DNA of 64,000 nt from Portulaca oleracea. Lineage: Eukaryota > Streptophyta > Magnoliopsida > Caryophyllales > Portulacaceae. Within the stretch, counting starts at the first letter, position 1. Each line of letters begins with the position of its first letter. Under the pieces are notes generated by a model. The model saw only the letters and a program-made list of their open reading frames with translations. It did no database searches and was not told where the DNA came from. Shown here in pieces: positions 36,681-48,500 of the stretch. A program made the position numbers and the translations under genes. The stretch lies in NCBI GenBank assembly GCA_029582165.1, contig CM055870.1:8551832-8615831 (forward strand). Direction: 5' to 3'.

Positions 36681-36962
36681 ATGGTAGATACGAGGGACAA
36701 TTTGAGCGTTAGATTGATACCCATAATCTTACTCTTGTTCTTTTGTCATAATCTCCTCACCATCTCCCTCACAACTGCAGATATTTCTCTGGGTTCATCC
36801 CTTTTTGCATCCAATCCAAACCAAACATGGCCATCTCCGTCGAACACTTTCTCTCTCCACTTTCTTCCCTTCAACTCCTCCTCCTTCTCCCTCGCTATCA
36901 CCTACGACTCAATCCCCATCTGGACTCTCTTTTCAGAGGTTCTTTTTCTCCTCCTCCTCTGA
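36681..36962 (+). pseudogene. Captured G-type lectin receptor-like kinase N-terminus
   Basis: The frame starts with a hydrophobic signal-peptide-like segment and continues DISLGSSLFASNPNQTWPSP, then NTFSLHFLPFNSSSF, AITYDSIPIWT. This order (SLGSSL, N-Q-W-SP, FSL.F, LAITY..IPIWT) is that of the N-terminal bulb-lectin domain of plant G-type lectin S-receptor-like kinases. The match ends near IPIWT, after which the frame degenerates and stops. The kinase part is absent. It lies inside the Mutator-like element, so it is best read as a captured fragment; if transcribed it might give a short secreted peptide. Confidence 0.7.
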
Positions 36963-37192
36963 TGACGTTTGGGTTTCTGGGGTTAGCTACATTGTTCAAG
37001 TGCTCATTCTCTAACGTGTAACCAAATAAGACGTCAATTTCAACCCACTCCAATTCAAGAACACAATCAACATCTTGGCCTGCACATCTCGGCTACTCAG
37101 AGCCTGTAACTCAATATACGCTAATTTCACAAAAATCAAGAAAAAGTCAACTGAAATTAGGGAGTCCAAGTAAAGATGAAGAGAGAAAATAC

Positions 37193-37480
37193 CTGACGGG
37201 CGTGCTCCGCGACCCAATCCTTGTCAATGAAGAGAGAAGAAGAATCAACAGAAGATTTAGGTTTGGAGGAACCCTTCTTCTTTTTGTCTTCCTTCAGAGG
37301 TTCGATGATCGAACATGGCGGCTCTCCAGCATCGTTGGGTGGGGTGGCAACCAAATCGAAGATGAATCCTTGATCCAATTGGATTTGAAACAGTGAATTG
37401 GGGCAAAAAAGGGGTGAATTGGGATGATGTAAAAAGAATTTTGCCCTAATTTGGAGAGATGAATTGGGATTTGAATCCAA
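37193..37480 (-). pseudogene. Captured ODR-4-like gene fragment
   Basis: On the minus strand the frame includes FIFDLVATPPNDAGEPPCS, a lysine/serine linker, then SSLFIDKDWVAEHARQ followed by a GTATTT donor at 37192. This resembles the N-terminal part of plant ODR-4 homologues (F-D-L...TPP, then D-x-x-W-x-x-E-H-A-x-Q-V). ODR-4 proteins are membrane-linked factors known for trafficking of receptors in animals; the plant role is little known. The preceding 30 residues do not look like the family, so only an exon piece seems to be present. Identification is from memory of the motif. Confidence 0.5.
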
Positions 37481-37989
37481 AAGAAGAAGATGATGATGAT
37501 GATGATGATGAAGATCTGGAAAAATGAATGAGAATGACGAAGAGAGGAGAGAGAAAGAGAGAGGAAAGACGAGACCTACTTGCCTAAAGAACAGTATATG
37601 CGTGCGCGGCGGGGATGCTCGCTGGAATCTCGCCGAGAAACATGGCGGTTCCGGTGGGGCAAGGTGTAGGGGGTGTTTGTTTGTGCTGTCGTTTAGGGTT
37701 CAAGAATGAGAAGAATGACGTTTAGAGAGAGAAGGGGTTAAAAAATAAAAGGGAAAAAAAATAAAAGGCTGACATGACATTTTTTTGGCCAATCTTGAGT
37801 GTGAATGTCCAAACAAGGAAGAACATACGCTCGCTCGCCAACTCATGTTTCCGTAGTCAAATAATCACTAACTCGGTGGCGTATTCAGTATCCATAAAGT
37901 CAGTATTATTAATCAAATCGAATCAGAAAGTTCGTATTATTAAAGTCTTATATTATAGAATCCAATTACCCTATAAAGAATAATACAAC

Positions 37990-38031
37990 CTTTTTTAGTG
38001 ATCATATTGGGCACATATTTGTAAGAGGTTT

Positions 38032-38064
<33 letters not shown>

Positions 38065-39791
38065 GAGGTTGAAGTCCCCACTTCCCCTCTTCTTCTTTCT
38101 TTCAGCTTCTCTAATTATGCATCTCTGAGTCCTTTAGTCTTAGTTATGACCCTCCCTTTACTTGTCATAAATGAGTATTCCCCCTACGCTCTGAATTGAG
38201 TACTTGAGTACTCTTGATGACTAACTTGTCAATATCGTTTTTCAATCATTTTTTTATTTCAGTTTGGTTCTTCGATTTCTTCTTGGCGACCAAGAACCTC
38301 TAGTAAGAGTTCTAAAACCCCCCAGTGCCGAGATCCTTCCTCAAAAGGCCTTGGATTTTTCGATCTTCTCGACCTTTTTTTATCCTCAATCTTGTTATTT
38401 CCACTTAAGCCTCCTACTTTTCTTTTTTGCCCCTTAAATTTGATCATCTCTCTTTGATCTTCTTTTTCGATGTCTGATTCGTAGCGTTGTTTCTTGAACT
38501 TTGGTTCACTGCTGGGTGTTTACCCTCATTTGTAGAATTTATTAAGTCTAAAGGTTCTGTTGTGTTTTAGTGGACCTCAACTTTCTATGTCGTATTACCC
38601 TTCACGAACTGTTCGTGCGTTTGTTGGGATCTGGTCTAATTTGGAAGTGATTCAAAGTCCAATCGTTTATGTGGACTGCTTGGAAAAAATTTATAGTCTG
38701 ATAGTTTAGTTATGGATTGTTTTGGCCTTTTTTTTACCGTTCTTTGGTTGGATTTGGTATTTGAGATCCTTGCTTTAGAAAATGGCTCTTTGTTTGCCTT
38801 GGTGGGAGATCAACTCTGATCAAGATTTTATTTGGAAAAAAGCGGAGCTCCAACGAGACGCTGCCGAAGTGGTGAATAGAAGCTAGGGCCGGCCACAATC
38901 TTCGGTGCATGAAAGTGATGGCTCGATATCTCGAATGATGGGCTTGTTTGTTGGGTCACTATATATCTTGAAAATGGCGGTTCTTTGGTTGAAAAAAATC
39001 TATGTTTTTAAGTTTAGCATCTTATATTGTTGTGTTTTTTTTTAAATTTTTTTAGGGTTACCTTTTAGGTTTTTGTTATTTTGTTTGTAATTTGTTTAGG
39101 TCGTCTAGGTTTTCGCTTTTTGAGAAACTTTACTCTTTCTTGGATAGTTACTGATCCAGAGATAGAAAGTTTCCAACTACGAATTGGTTCTCTCATCAAC
39201 TTATATGTACAAAATGGACCAATTCAAACCCATTTACCTGAGTTAAAAAAAAAGTACAACTTGGTTTTACATAAAAATAATAGTGTGACATATTCAATTC
39301 AGGGTAATATTTTTGAAATCTTATCCTCACCCTTATGACATATTTATGAACTTTAGAAACTTTATCTTTATCCATTTGATGAGTTCAGGTTCTGAAACCT
39401 ATCCATTCAATCAGTTCTGATTGGTTGAAACGGGTAGATTCCAGGTTTCACATATGGAATTGTTGACCCTTAAATGAAAAGTGCCTTAATATTATACAAA
39501 GGGTGATTATTGGCTAATCCTATCAAACAAACAAGGGAGGGAAAGAGAGTGCTTGGACAAAAATGTCACTCAACTTTCATTTCAATCCTAAAAACCCGTG
39601 ATTTTTTAATAATTGTTATTAATGCCTCAACTTTCCAAAAAAGTAAAAAATGTCACTTTTACTTTCTATAGCAGATTTACAGATAAAATTTGAAACTTGT
39701 CACTAGTATTTGGACAAAATTGTCACTAAATTTTCTCAAAAAGTAAAAAATGTCACTATAAATTAAAATTGTAAAAAGTGTCACCACCTTT
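37990..39791. other. Intergenic, no gene supported
   Basis: Starts with a GT/G-run (38030-38060). A few short frames (for example 38259-38447 minus, 39081-39338 plus) have no recognisable domain. No transposon ends were found, though the sequence may be old repeat. Confidence 0.45.
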
Positions 39792-40037
39792 TAGAGCTAG
39801 CAAAAAACTGGGTTCGGGTAATTCCGGGTTTAGACAAATCAGACATCAAATGAAAATTTGATGTCCAATATTTAGCTTTTTCACGTATTTTCGCGTCGGA
39901 CAAATCTAACAAGCATAAAATTGGGTCTCAATCGGGTTCAAACAATAGAAATTTGAAAAAAAATAGTATTTGAATTTTTGGTTAAATCGGTCAATGTCAA
40001 AATTCGGACAAAAATCGATCAATTTTCGCCAGCCCTA
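39792..40037. mobile_element. hAT-type MITE, exact 8-bp TSD
   Basis: Inverted ends TAGAGCTAGCAAAA and, reversed, TAGGGCTGGCGAAAA enclose 246 bp, with the exact 8-bp repeat CCACCTTT at 39784-39791 and 40038-40045. Non-coding. Confidence 0.85.
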
Positions 40038-40045
40038 CCACCTTT

Positions 40046-41010
40046 AATTAATTTAAATTCATATATAAAAATAAGAGAACAAGTTATAGAGAGAATATTA
40101 TTATAATATTTTAAGCATAATATAAGGTGTAAAATAAAATAAAATTTAATGGAGAAAACATTAAAAAATTTACATTACTATACAAAATCCTAACCGTAAA
40201 AAAATTAAATTACAAATATATAATTTATAAACAAATTTTTGTTTTCTAATTTAAATGAATAAAATGTGGTGACACTTTTTATAATTTTAATTGTGGGTAA
40301 TGGCATTTTTGATTTTTTGAAAAAGTTGTGCGATAATTTTGTCAAAATACCAGTTACAAGTTTAAAATTTGACTTTTTTCATTAAAATGTAAAGTGGTCA
40401 AACATGTTACCTGGGAGGTTGTTGTTATTGTACTTGTAATAATTAGAGGGAACAACTTATAGCTCTATATATTTATTGCGAGTGAACAATTATAATAACG
40501 AAAGTGAACAACCTAATATCTCTAAGTAAACAACCGTGATATCTAAATCACATCGTCTGATAAATTGCAATTTGCAACTAAAGATTACTAAAATCGCACG
40601 TCTTCACAGCACATCACTTCTAGCAGTTAGTCCGTAATTACTCTCTCTGCATCTCGTGTCTGAATTCAGCAGGTGTTCCAGGATTAGTTGACGTCTTTGG
40701 TCTGCTTGGTAGTTGACTAGCAGATCTTTCATTCGTCATTCTTCCTCCCCTTCTGAAATAATTGGGTATCAACTACATTTTTGGGTTTTGACACAACACA
40801 ACGCAGCACTTATACAGAAAACTAGTAAATCTGTTCAACGCTCACCTCCTCCGCAGACATTTTCTCGTTCGTTTCCACAATACCCATAATCTGTTTCGGG
40901 CTCCTACTCTATTCGGTTGAACTGGGTTCTTATTTTCGTTCCTGATTTGCCGATTTCTCGTACGAAGATGACGATTTATAGACGATTCAATCGGTTTTAG
41001 CATCTGGGAA
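40046..41010 (+). promoter_or_regulatory. Upstream region and probable 5' leader of PIEZO
   Basis: No transposon recognised after the hAT MITE. From about 40640 the sequence becomes less AT-rich and pyrimidine-rich, as expected for a plant 5' leader, up to the ATG at 41011. No clear TATA box could be chosen, and the transcription start is unknown. Confidence 0.4.
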
Positions 41011-41059
41011 ATGGCGGAATTCATCGCTGGATTCGTGCTGCCTCTGCTGCTTTTAGCAG
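41011..41059 (+). CDS. PIEZO: PIEZO exon 1
   Basis: 49 nt, encoding the start MAEFIAGFVLPLLLLA. Donor GCAG|GTATAC. The ATG gives a hydrophobic first helix like that of the Arabidopsis protein. Confidence 0.88.
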
Positions 41060-42468
41060 GTATACTCCGTTTGGTAAATTTGACTTATGTTATGTATGTG
41101 CAATGTACAACTTCTGAATTTTCTATATGCAACTTCAATTGCTCGATTTGGAGAGATTATGAGCTTGAAGAAACAAATTCCACCTTAGCGGATTCTGCGG
41201 AGATCAGAATGTGGGATACCTAAGTGCGCTTAGTCGAACTTAGAATTAAAATAACCCTATTTTCGTTGTAAGTGTCTATGGGTAAGCTAATTTAGGGATC
41301 TACTTTCGGTGTAAGTGTCTGTGTATGGCAGTCTCTACATGAGCTAATGTTTGAAGGTTTCTCGTCGTGTGTGCCTTAGCCCTAAATTGAGGAATTCTTG
41401 CATCTTAATATGTTGCTGGTGTCATATTCTATTTTGAAGTAATATTTTGTTAAACTTGAGTTGTTTGATCATCTGCTAAAACGCAAGTGGCAAGGAATTT
41501 GGAAGAAAGGGGAATATGCTAGTATGTGTTGTTATGGTGGTTGTGAAAAGGGGGTTTGTCTCCAAAATATCATTGAAGTAAGCAGCTGTGGAGCAGGTGT
41601 TTTCAAGTGTTTGTTACTTGTTAGGGAGCATGATTTCTTGGATATCATTGGGTGGGACTAGTCTTAACATATTCTTTGCCAATGTAAGCCAAATGGGAAC
41701 TTAGATTGAAAAAGCCCAAGGCGCAAAAAGGCACAAAGGGGTCCTAGAGCCTAGGCGCAGGATTCGAGCCAAAGGCGCGCGCCTTTGGATGCAAGGTGCA
41801 CTTCATATGTATATATTTTCCATGCATGAAAATTATTCCCACATCAATGCACTAGAAAAAAAGTAAAAGTTGTGAGTGTTTACGGAGGTGTTTTAGGGTT
41901 GAGGGTATCAAATTAGAAGGAAACACAGCAGCATGAATCTATTTTACCTTTCTTTTTCACCAGGATCCAAGAGGCGCTAAAAAGCGCTCCAGAGGTGCAG
42001 AAAAGGCTCTCCTTTTTTGGGCCTTTTGGAATGAGCCTCGCCTCACCTGTTTGAGGTGCTAAGGTGTGAGCCTTTCGCCTCACTGAAGCGCGCCTTTTTA
42101 AACTAAGAATGGGAAGGCCAAATCGCATATAAAATATGCAGGTTTTCTGTGTGAAAGTGGAGAATATCCAATGCCAATGATGGTCTTCAAGCCCAAGAGT
42201 AGCATTTTTGATTTGTGATGTGTTTTTAGCTACACCATGTTTTGTTGTACTTCTGCTGATGGTGCTAAGGTTCACCCAACCTTTGAGAAACTACTCTTTC
42301 TTTAAGGTCAGGCTGATAACTAGAGTTGCAATTTGGCCTGTATTCATATTCATTTGATTAGCATATGGGAAGGGACCTTTTAGGCTATATATAATCTTCT
42401 GTAGAAGTGGACACGATCTTTCTTAACTGAGTGGTATGCATTTTGTTTGTTTGATGTTGCCCAATTGA

Positions 42469-42527
<59 letters not shown>

Positions 42528-45500
42528 TTATATATGTATATAATCTTCTGTAGAAGTGGACACGATTTTTCTTAACTGAGTGGTATGCATTTTGTTTGTT
42601 TGATGTTACCCAATTGAGTGATATTATATTGCAACTTTTTTCGATGAAATTTTTGGGCCTGCTTCATGATATTCATTAGTTTGACATCCTAGCATTTACT
42701 GCCAATATTGATCTTATTGTGTTTCTTTTAATTGCAGCTTCGCTACTTAATTGGAGTTTGGTCTCTCTTGTGGACCTGGTAGCGTTTCTAGCCATTCAAT
42801 CCAATGCACTGAGAAGAGGTTGGTTAAAATGCGTTTGTGATTTGATCTTTGGAAATTCTAGCTATTTTTGCTTGGTTCTAATTCTAATATTTTAGGAAGT
42901 GCAATCCCTTGTGGGACGTTTTGCCATGTTTCCCTAGTGAGGACATCAGTTGGGGTATTGTAATGGAATAACTTGTAATAAATATGTATTGATGTTAAGA
43001 TCCAACACTTGTTGGTGACTTGATGTCCAAAAACTAAGGTCTTATTGCAACTCGCAAGGCAACAACTTTTTCTCAATAGTTTATTGAAAAAGTTGGAAAC
43101 TCAAGCTTTCTTGTCATATGCCCCCCCAACATTATGTGTCATAACATCAATGCCACACTTGGGGACAAAGTATCACAAAAGCAAAAACATAATAATACCA
43201 GCAACATCATGTAATGCCAGAACTTTAAAAATAAATTTTAAAATCATTTTTGAGGTGGGAAGGAATCATAGTAAACCCTCAACTACTCCTTCATAATATC
43301 ACCGTAGCAAGCTTATGTTGCTGCTGGCATATTTGTAAGAGAATGGAATTAGTGAGAGAGTAAATACAGAAATGGAGGTGCCATAGGCCATAAGCAAAAG
43401 AAGCATAGTTGATGGTTTGATGTGGTACTTGTGCTGGTGGCAGTGGCTGATGGTAGGGTGGTGATGTAAAGTTGAGTGAAAATGGTCCTTTGGTATGGGC
43501 TTGAGTGCTTTTCTGGAGGCAAGACAGTTTCTTGATTAGAGAATGGAGGGTTTTAGAGCATTATTTGGTTAAATATGGAGCTAGGGCAGCCATCATGGAA
43601 AACTTTGGCAAGAGTTCTTCCAAAACTCAACTATCAGTACCAGGCATTTTTAAGATAAGAGGGGAATGTCTACAACTATCTATTCTAGTTTTAAAAGTAG
43701 GAGTCATAATTTGGAGGGAAAAGGAGCTCCTTATAGGTCCTCTTGTTGACCCTTAGTCCGCTTAAATTCGGTTGGGCCAGGTTGTATTTTCTGGTTTTGG
43801 TACAACATCCCCTTGGTGTCCTTGCTGTATGTCTTTCGATTACAAGTGTGAAAAGAGCAAAGTTGTAAAGAAAATGAAACTGATCAATCCAGGGCCTTGG
43901 ATTTGGGTTACTTAGCAGAGATATTAATATTTCAGGACTATAAATAACATTCACTTTTCTAAGTGCCTAAATCCTAGTCCAGCTTGGTGATTTTAAGCTC
44001 TAATTTTGGTGGATGTTGTACTGTTGTCTTATAGTTCTTAAGGACGACAGGAATTTGGATTCTAGGATTTTGTCAAATTACTGTTGACGAGGGCTAAAGG
44101 GGATCAGTGTTTTTGTATTTGCCCCTTTTGTATGTGGGTGACAGTCCCCCTGGCATACTTGCAATGTATCTTTTGATTACTCCTCCCAAAAAAAAATTAA
44201 AAAAAAATCCTTGGTCGAGTTTGACCAAAGAGCTTTCTTGGAAGAAGTTAGATATTAATACTTCATGAATATCCTTCTACATTATTTATCTAAATGAGTA
44301 AAATTTTAGAATATTCTTGGGTTTACTGTCCTACTATTGTACTTTTTGATAAGTAATAAAAGAATACATTTGATTTTGACATGATCTCATGTCATTGAAC
44401 TAGTTTCCAAATCTTTACACTAAAATTTATTGTGTCTTTTCTTTGTGATTTTTGGTACTCCCTCCATCCCATATTATAAGTCACTTTGTTGAAAAGTTCA
44501 AAAACCAATAAAACATAGTTAGTTGGGTAGTTGCGATGTTTTTAGGAATGGTGTTAGAGAGGGAATAGTGGTGTACTAATGAAAAAGAAAAGATAAAGTT
44601 GGGTTGGTAAATAAATTAAATTAAATGGGAGTATGTCATTGGATTTTAAAATGACAAATATTATGAGAAAGAAAAAGTTAGTTAAAAAGTCAAATAATAT
44701 GGGACACAGGGAGTATCTTTTATGGGAACTTTGGTGAGCATGGAACTTTGGTGAGCATGTGAGCATGGATGGACATCAAGTATTGTATTTGAGGACATCA
44801 AGTATTGTTTCAATGGACATCAAGTTTGCATGAGAACATCAAGGGAACATCATTTCACCATGCAAACTTGATGTCCCCTAATACAATACTTGATGTCCAC
44901 AAAAAAATTACTAGATGTCCATCCATGCTCACATGCTCACCAAAGTTTCATGCTCATGTGATCCGTTCCCATCTTTTATATATTGGTCTTTTATTTATTT
45001 ATTTATTACTTATCAAAAGAGTTATTTATCAATTGAGCATCTTTACCTAGTATTACTTATTTGTCCTTGTTATTTTATTTGGAATTAGTATTTTTATTCA
45101 TAATTTTTTTAATTTTCTACTTTATTGAAAGTTATTTTATTAATTTATGTATTTTATGGAAGTATTCCACCGACAAAATGTTTTCAAAAATAGCTTTTTG
45201 GTGGATCTTATGGAATCAGTCTCTTAGTTGTCTTGCCCATGCTAAGGTAAGGTTGCTTACATTTGGACCTCCCGACCCTATGTAAATAGGACTCACATTG
45301 GGTGTTTTTGTTGGTCTTTTTGCGTTTTGGGAACCATGTTTTGCTAACCTTGTTTACCAATTTCTGTAATATTCTATGATTGTTTGTAATGATCTGTGGT
45401 TTCTTCAGATTTTTATTATCAGGGGTGGTGTCTGTTCTTGTGGGGTATTGGCATATATTCTCTGCTTGTCGCCTTTTCTCAAGCTATTTTCCTCATTGTA

Positions 45501-48500
45501 TGGGCAATCAAGGGAGGGCAGTGGAGTCTTGCAGATGCATCATGGGTGAAGATAATTGGTTTCATGAGGTAAGGTGGATTTTTACAGTTGGATATATTTG
45601 CTTCAAAATCCTTGGCGACTGCTTATGCAGTTTTCTGGTATCTTGCAAATCAATTGATTGTACTGCAGGTTAGAGTCCTGGAGGTACCCTACTGTCATAT
45701 ATGCTTTGGTTTTTCAAGTATTGGTGGCGTTTGTTTGTATGGCCGTGATATATCGCCGCAGACATGGCATGGTTTCATGGCGGCATTCTCGCTGGGGAAA
45801 CTTTTCATCCATTGTTGAGTGGTTAGGTACCTATCTTATGTTCCTTTAAATATTTCTGTTTTTGTTCATCCTGATAAATGCACTATTTGTAGGAAATGAC
45901 AAGCCTTCCATTTGCTAGAATTTTCATGCTTTTTATAGCATGTCTTGTATGAATGGAGTGATTCATCAGAATTAGGCTCATGGTGATGAAACATGAAAGG
46001 GTTAAGAATAAGAAGCAAATGAACTCTGTATTATTTCTAACTATTATAGGTGTGAGAGACGTTCCCAATTGTGTTCAGTGTCCTATGTGGGAGGTTCTGT
46101 ATCTGATACAAGCTTGGCTGGTTGACAAAATCAGAAATTTAATATTGAATTCAGCCAAGAGCCTTCAAATTCTTGGTGCATTTTTAGGCGAAAACGATCT
46201 ATTATAGTGGTTGCCGTGATGTTTGGCATAGAAATCAACCTTTTAAAGAGCAGTTAGTGATCTTTTCGAGGTGGCTTGTTTTATGGAGGCGATGGTTCAA
46301 GAGCTGCTTGTATGGAAAGGAGACAATACCCATTGGATTTGCCTTTCATGAAAGGTCTTTTTGATTGGGAAGAAGATAGCACATGCAGTTTCTTGGTTTT
46401 AATTGTTGAGGGAGTGGTTTTTCATGGTAATGCTTGAGAGAGTTTGGCCTAGTCACTCTTAGGGGTCTTTTGTTATTAGAGGTTTGTACCATGCATCTGG
46501 AGTAATGGACTGGATTTCCCTGCCAAGTCCATTTGAAATATCCTTGTAGGTGACCAAAATTTAGATTCTAACAGAGGACATGCTTAAAAGAAGTGCTAGT
46601 GGTCCAAGTAGGTGTTCAATATTTTTTAGGAGGAAGAATATGTGGATAATCTCCTTTTGCACTGCCGGTGGGTCTATTCACTTGGGAATTCAACCCTTTC
46701 TTTGATGAGGGCTAGTTGGGTCCAATCATTTGTTGTGAAGGATGTGTGGTTGCTTTGAGGAAAAGGATGAAGAAATTTTGGGTTCATGGAGTTTGGAAAT
46801 TGGTTCGTTTGGCTATTTGGTCATTTGGTGGGACACGTGAAAGGAGAGAAATTGGTGGATCTTCCTTTTTTTAATTTTTTTAGTTTTTTTTTTAATTTTT
46901 TATGAGAAGAAGCACTAGAATTTTGAAATTAAGGCTTTTTCCCTTCATGATTTCAATTTCAAAGGGCTACTTCTGAGGGTGTTATATACTGGGGTTATTG
47001 TGCTTGGGGGTGATAGGTATTTGCTTTTTTATTGGATTTTGTTAATGTATCGGTGTATTATGGACAAGAGCTTGAGGGCATAAAGTTGTTAGAATTGATG
47101 AGGGATATTTGGAATCAATCAGGGATAGCTAGAATATGTACATTATTCAAATAGCAAATAAAAGTTTTATTATAGTAAAAATGATAATAAATATTCACTG
47201 AACAAAGCTATTCATAAAATTTTATATTGGTAGGTAGTTTTAAAACGAAAGTTACTGCAAATTTATATATTTCATGTATGTCCCTTTTTATATGGGAGAA
47301 ATCCTCTTGATGTCCTTTCACTGCACCTCTTGCTTATATGTAAACATAAAATCTTTTGTTACTCCCTCTATCCCTAATTGTTCGTCACCATAACTGTACC
47401 AAAACCAATGAACATAGCGAATGGCATAAAAGATTTGGAAATTGCCAAAAATTCCCTTGGAAGTGCCCTGGGGATCGGGTAAAAAGTTTATTTATTGGGG
47501 TAAGAATGGCTATCAAAGTTGTTAGAATTGTACAACTTAGGTAAGTTGACGGATAGAAAGGGACGGAGAACTTAGGTAATTTGACATATAAAAGGGGATG
47601 GAGGTAGTATTTTCTTTCTGATCTTGAAATTGTCAATTAGTCGTGTCCTTTCAGTGCCCTTGTGTGGAATTCGGTACCTTTAACAATTTATGCTCTGAGA
47701 AGGAGAGAATTTTTCGGATTTTTGAGGGCAAGACTAGAAATTTAATTATGTTAATGGTTTATTTTTTGAGCATTTTGTTTAGTTGGTGTAAAGTTTTTGA
47801 TGATGACGACACAAAGTTCACGTTGGATTTTGTTGATAAGTTGACCATAAAGAGCCTAAAGGGTTTGAGGCTTTGTGAGCTTTTGAGTTTTCCTGCTTTT
47901 GTAAATGTTTGACATTCCGTTGGTGTCTGTTAGTGTTAATATATATTTTTATTACTTGTCAAAAAAAAAAAATTGTTACTCAGATTATTCGCGTTCGACT
48001 ACAAAGATTACTTACCATGGCATGAGTTTTTCATGAAAATTTGCTTACTTTTGACAAGCCTATTTTTTTTTTTTGTTTATTCATGTGCTTATCTCAACCT
48101 CCCATGCAAGGTTTAGCTGACTGATTGCGCTTTTTCCTCATTTCTTTTTCTCTTCCCAAAGGATCATACCTAAAAGTTGCTTGCTGCTTCCTCTTGCCTG
48201 CCATCCAACTGATAGTCGGGATTAGCCATCCATCTTGGGTGTCTCTACCCTTTTTTGTTTGTAGCTGTATCGGTCTGGTGGACTGGTCTCTGACAAGTAA
48301 TTTTTCAGGGATTTTCAGGTAAGTTCTCTACTCCTGTTTATTTCTTCGTTTTTCAATTCAAAAGTGTTGTACGACTAATTTGTGCTGGTCTCTATGGACA
48401 TTATATAGATGGTGGCGATCTCTGCAACTGTATGCTGGCCTGAATATTGTTCTGCTTTATGTATATCAGCTGCCCTTTACACTTCCGACAGTGCCTCATC

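Larger units (their letters stand above)
36332..37971. mobile_element. Pack-MULE-like element carrying two host gene fragments
   Basis: Ends GGCTAATTGGATTCTA and, reversed, GGGTAATTGGATTCTA are flanked by an exact 9-bp duplication TATAAAGAA (36323-36331 and 37972-37980), the Mutator hallmark. The inverted arms are long, about 300 bp on the left and 480 on the right, and the right arm contains about 180 bp absent from the left. CT/GA-rich segments at 36556-36660 and 37490-37570 mirror each other. Between the arms are a plus-strand G-type lectin kinase fragment and a minus-strand ODR-4-like fragment. No transposase was seen. Confidence 0.85.
41060..42737 (+). other. PIEZO intron 1
   Basis: 1678 bp, containing a hAT-type MITE (41700-42107) and a duplicated 85-bp segment around a TA repeat. 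The short frame at 41461-41661 is not supported as coding. Confidence 0.8.
42819..45408 (+). other. PIEZO intron 2
   Basis: 2590 bp. It holds a LINE-like 3' tail (about 44095-44215), a Stowaway MITE, a Mutator-type hairpin MITE directly beside it, and a SINE fragment near the right end. Another LINE 3'-end-like stretch lies at 43745-43850. Confidence 0.75.
45827..48161 (+). other. PIEZO intron 4
   Basis: 2335 bp, containing two plus-strand LINE fragments and a Stowaway MITE between them. Confidence 0.8.

Noticed and set aside
38779..38960. Frame-like stretch resembling a retrotransposon
   Set aside because: No motif could be identified and stops are frequent.
45061..45285. Hydrophobic frame just before PIEZO exon 3
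   Set aside because: It is in intron 2, overlaps a SINE fragment and does not match PIEZO; the exon starts at 45409.
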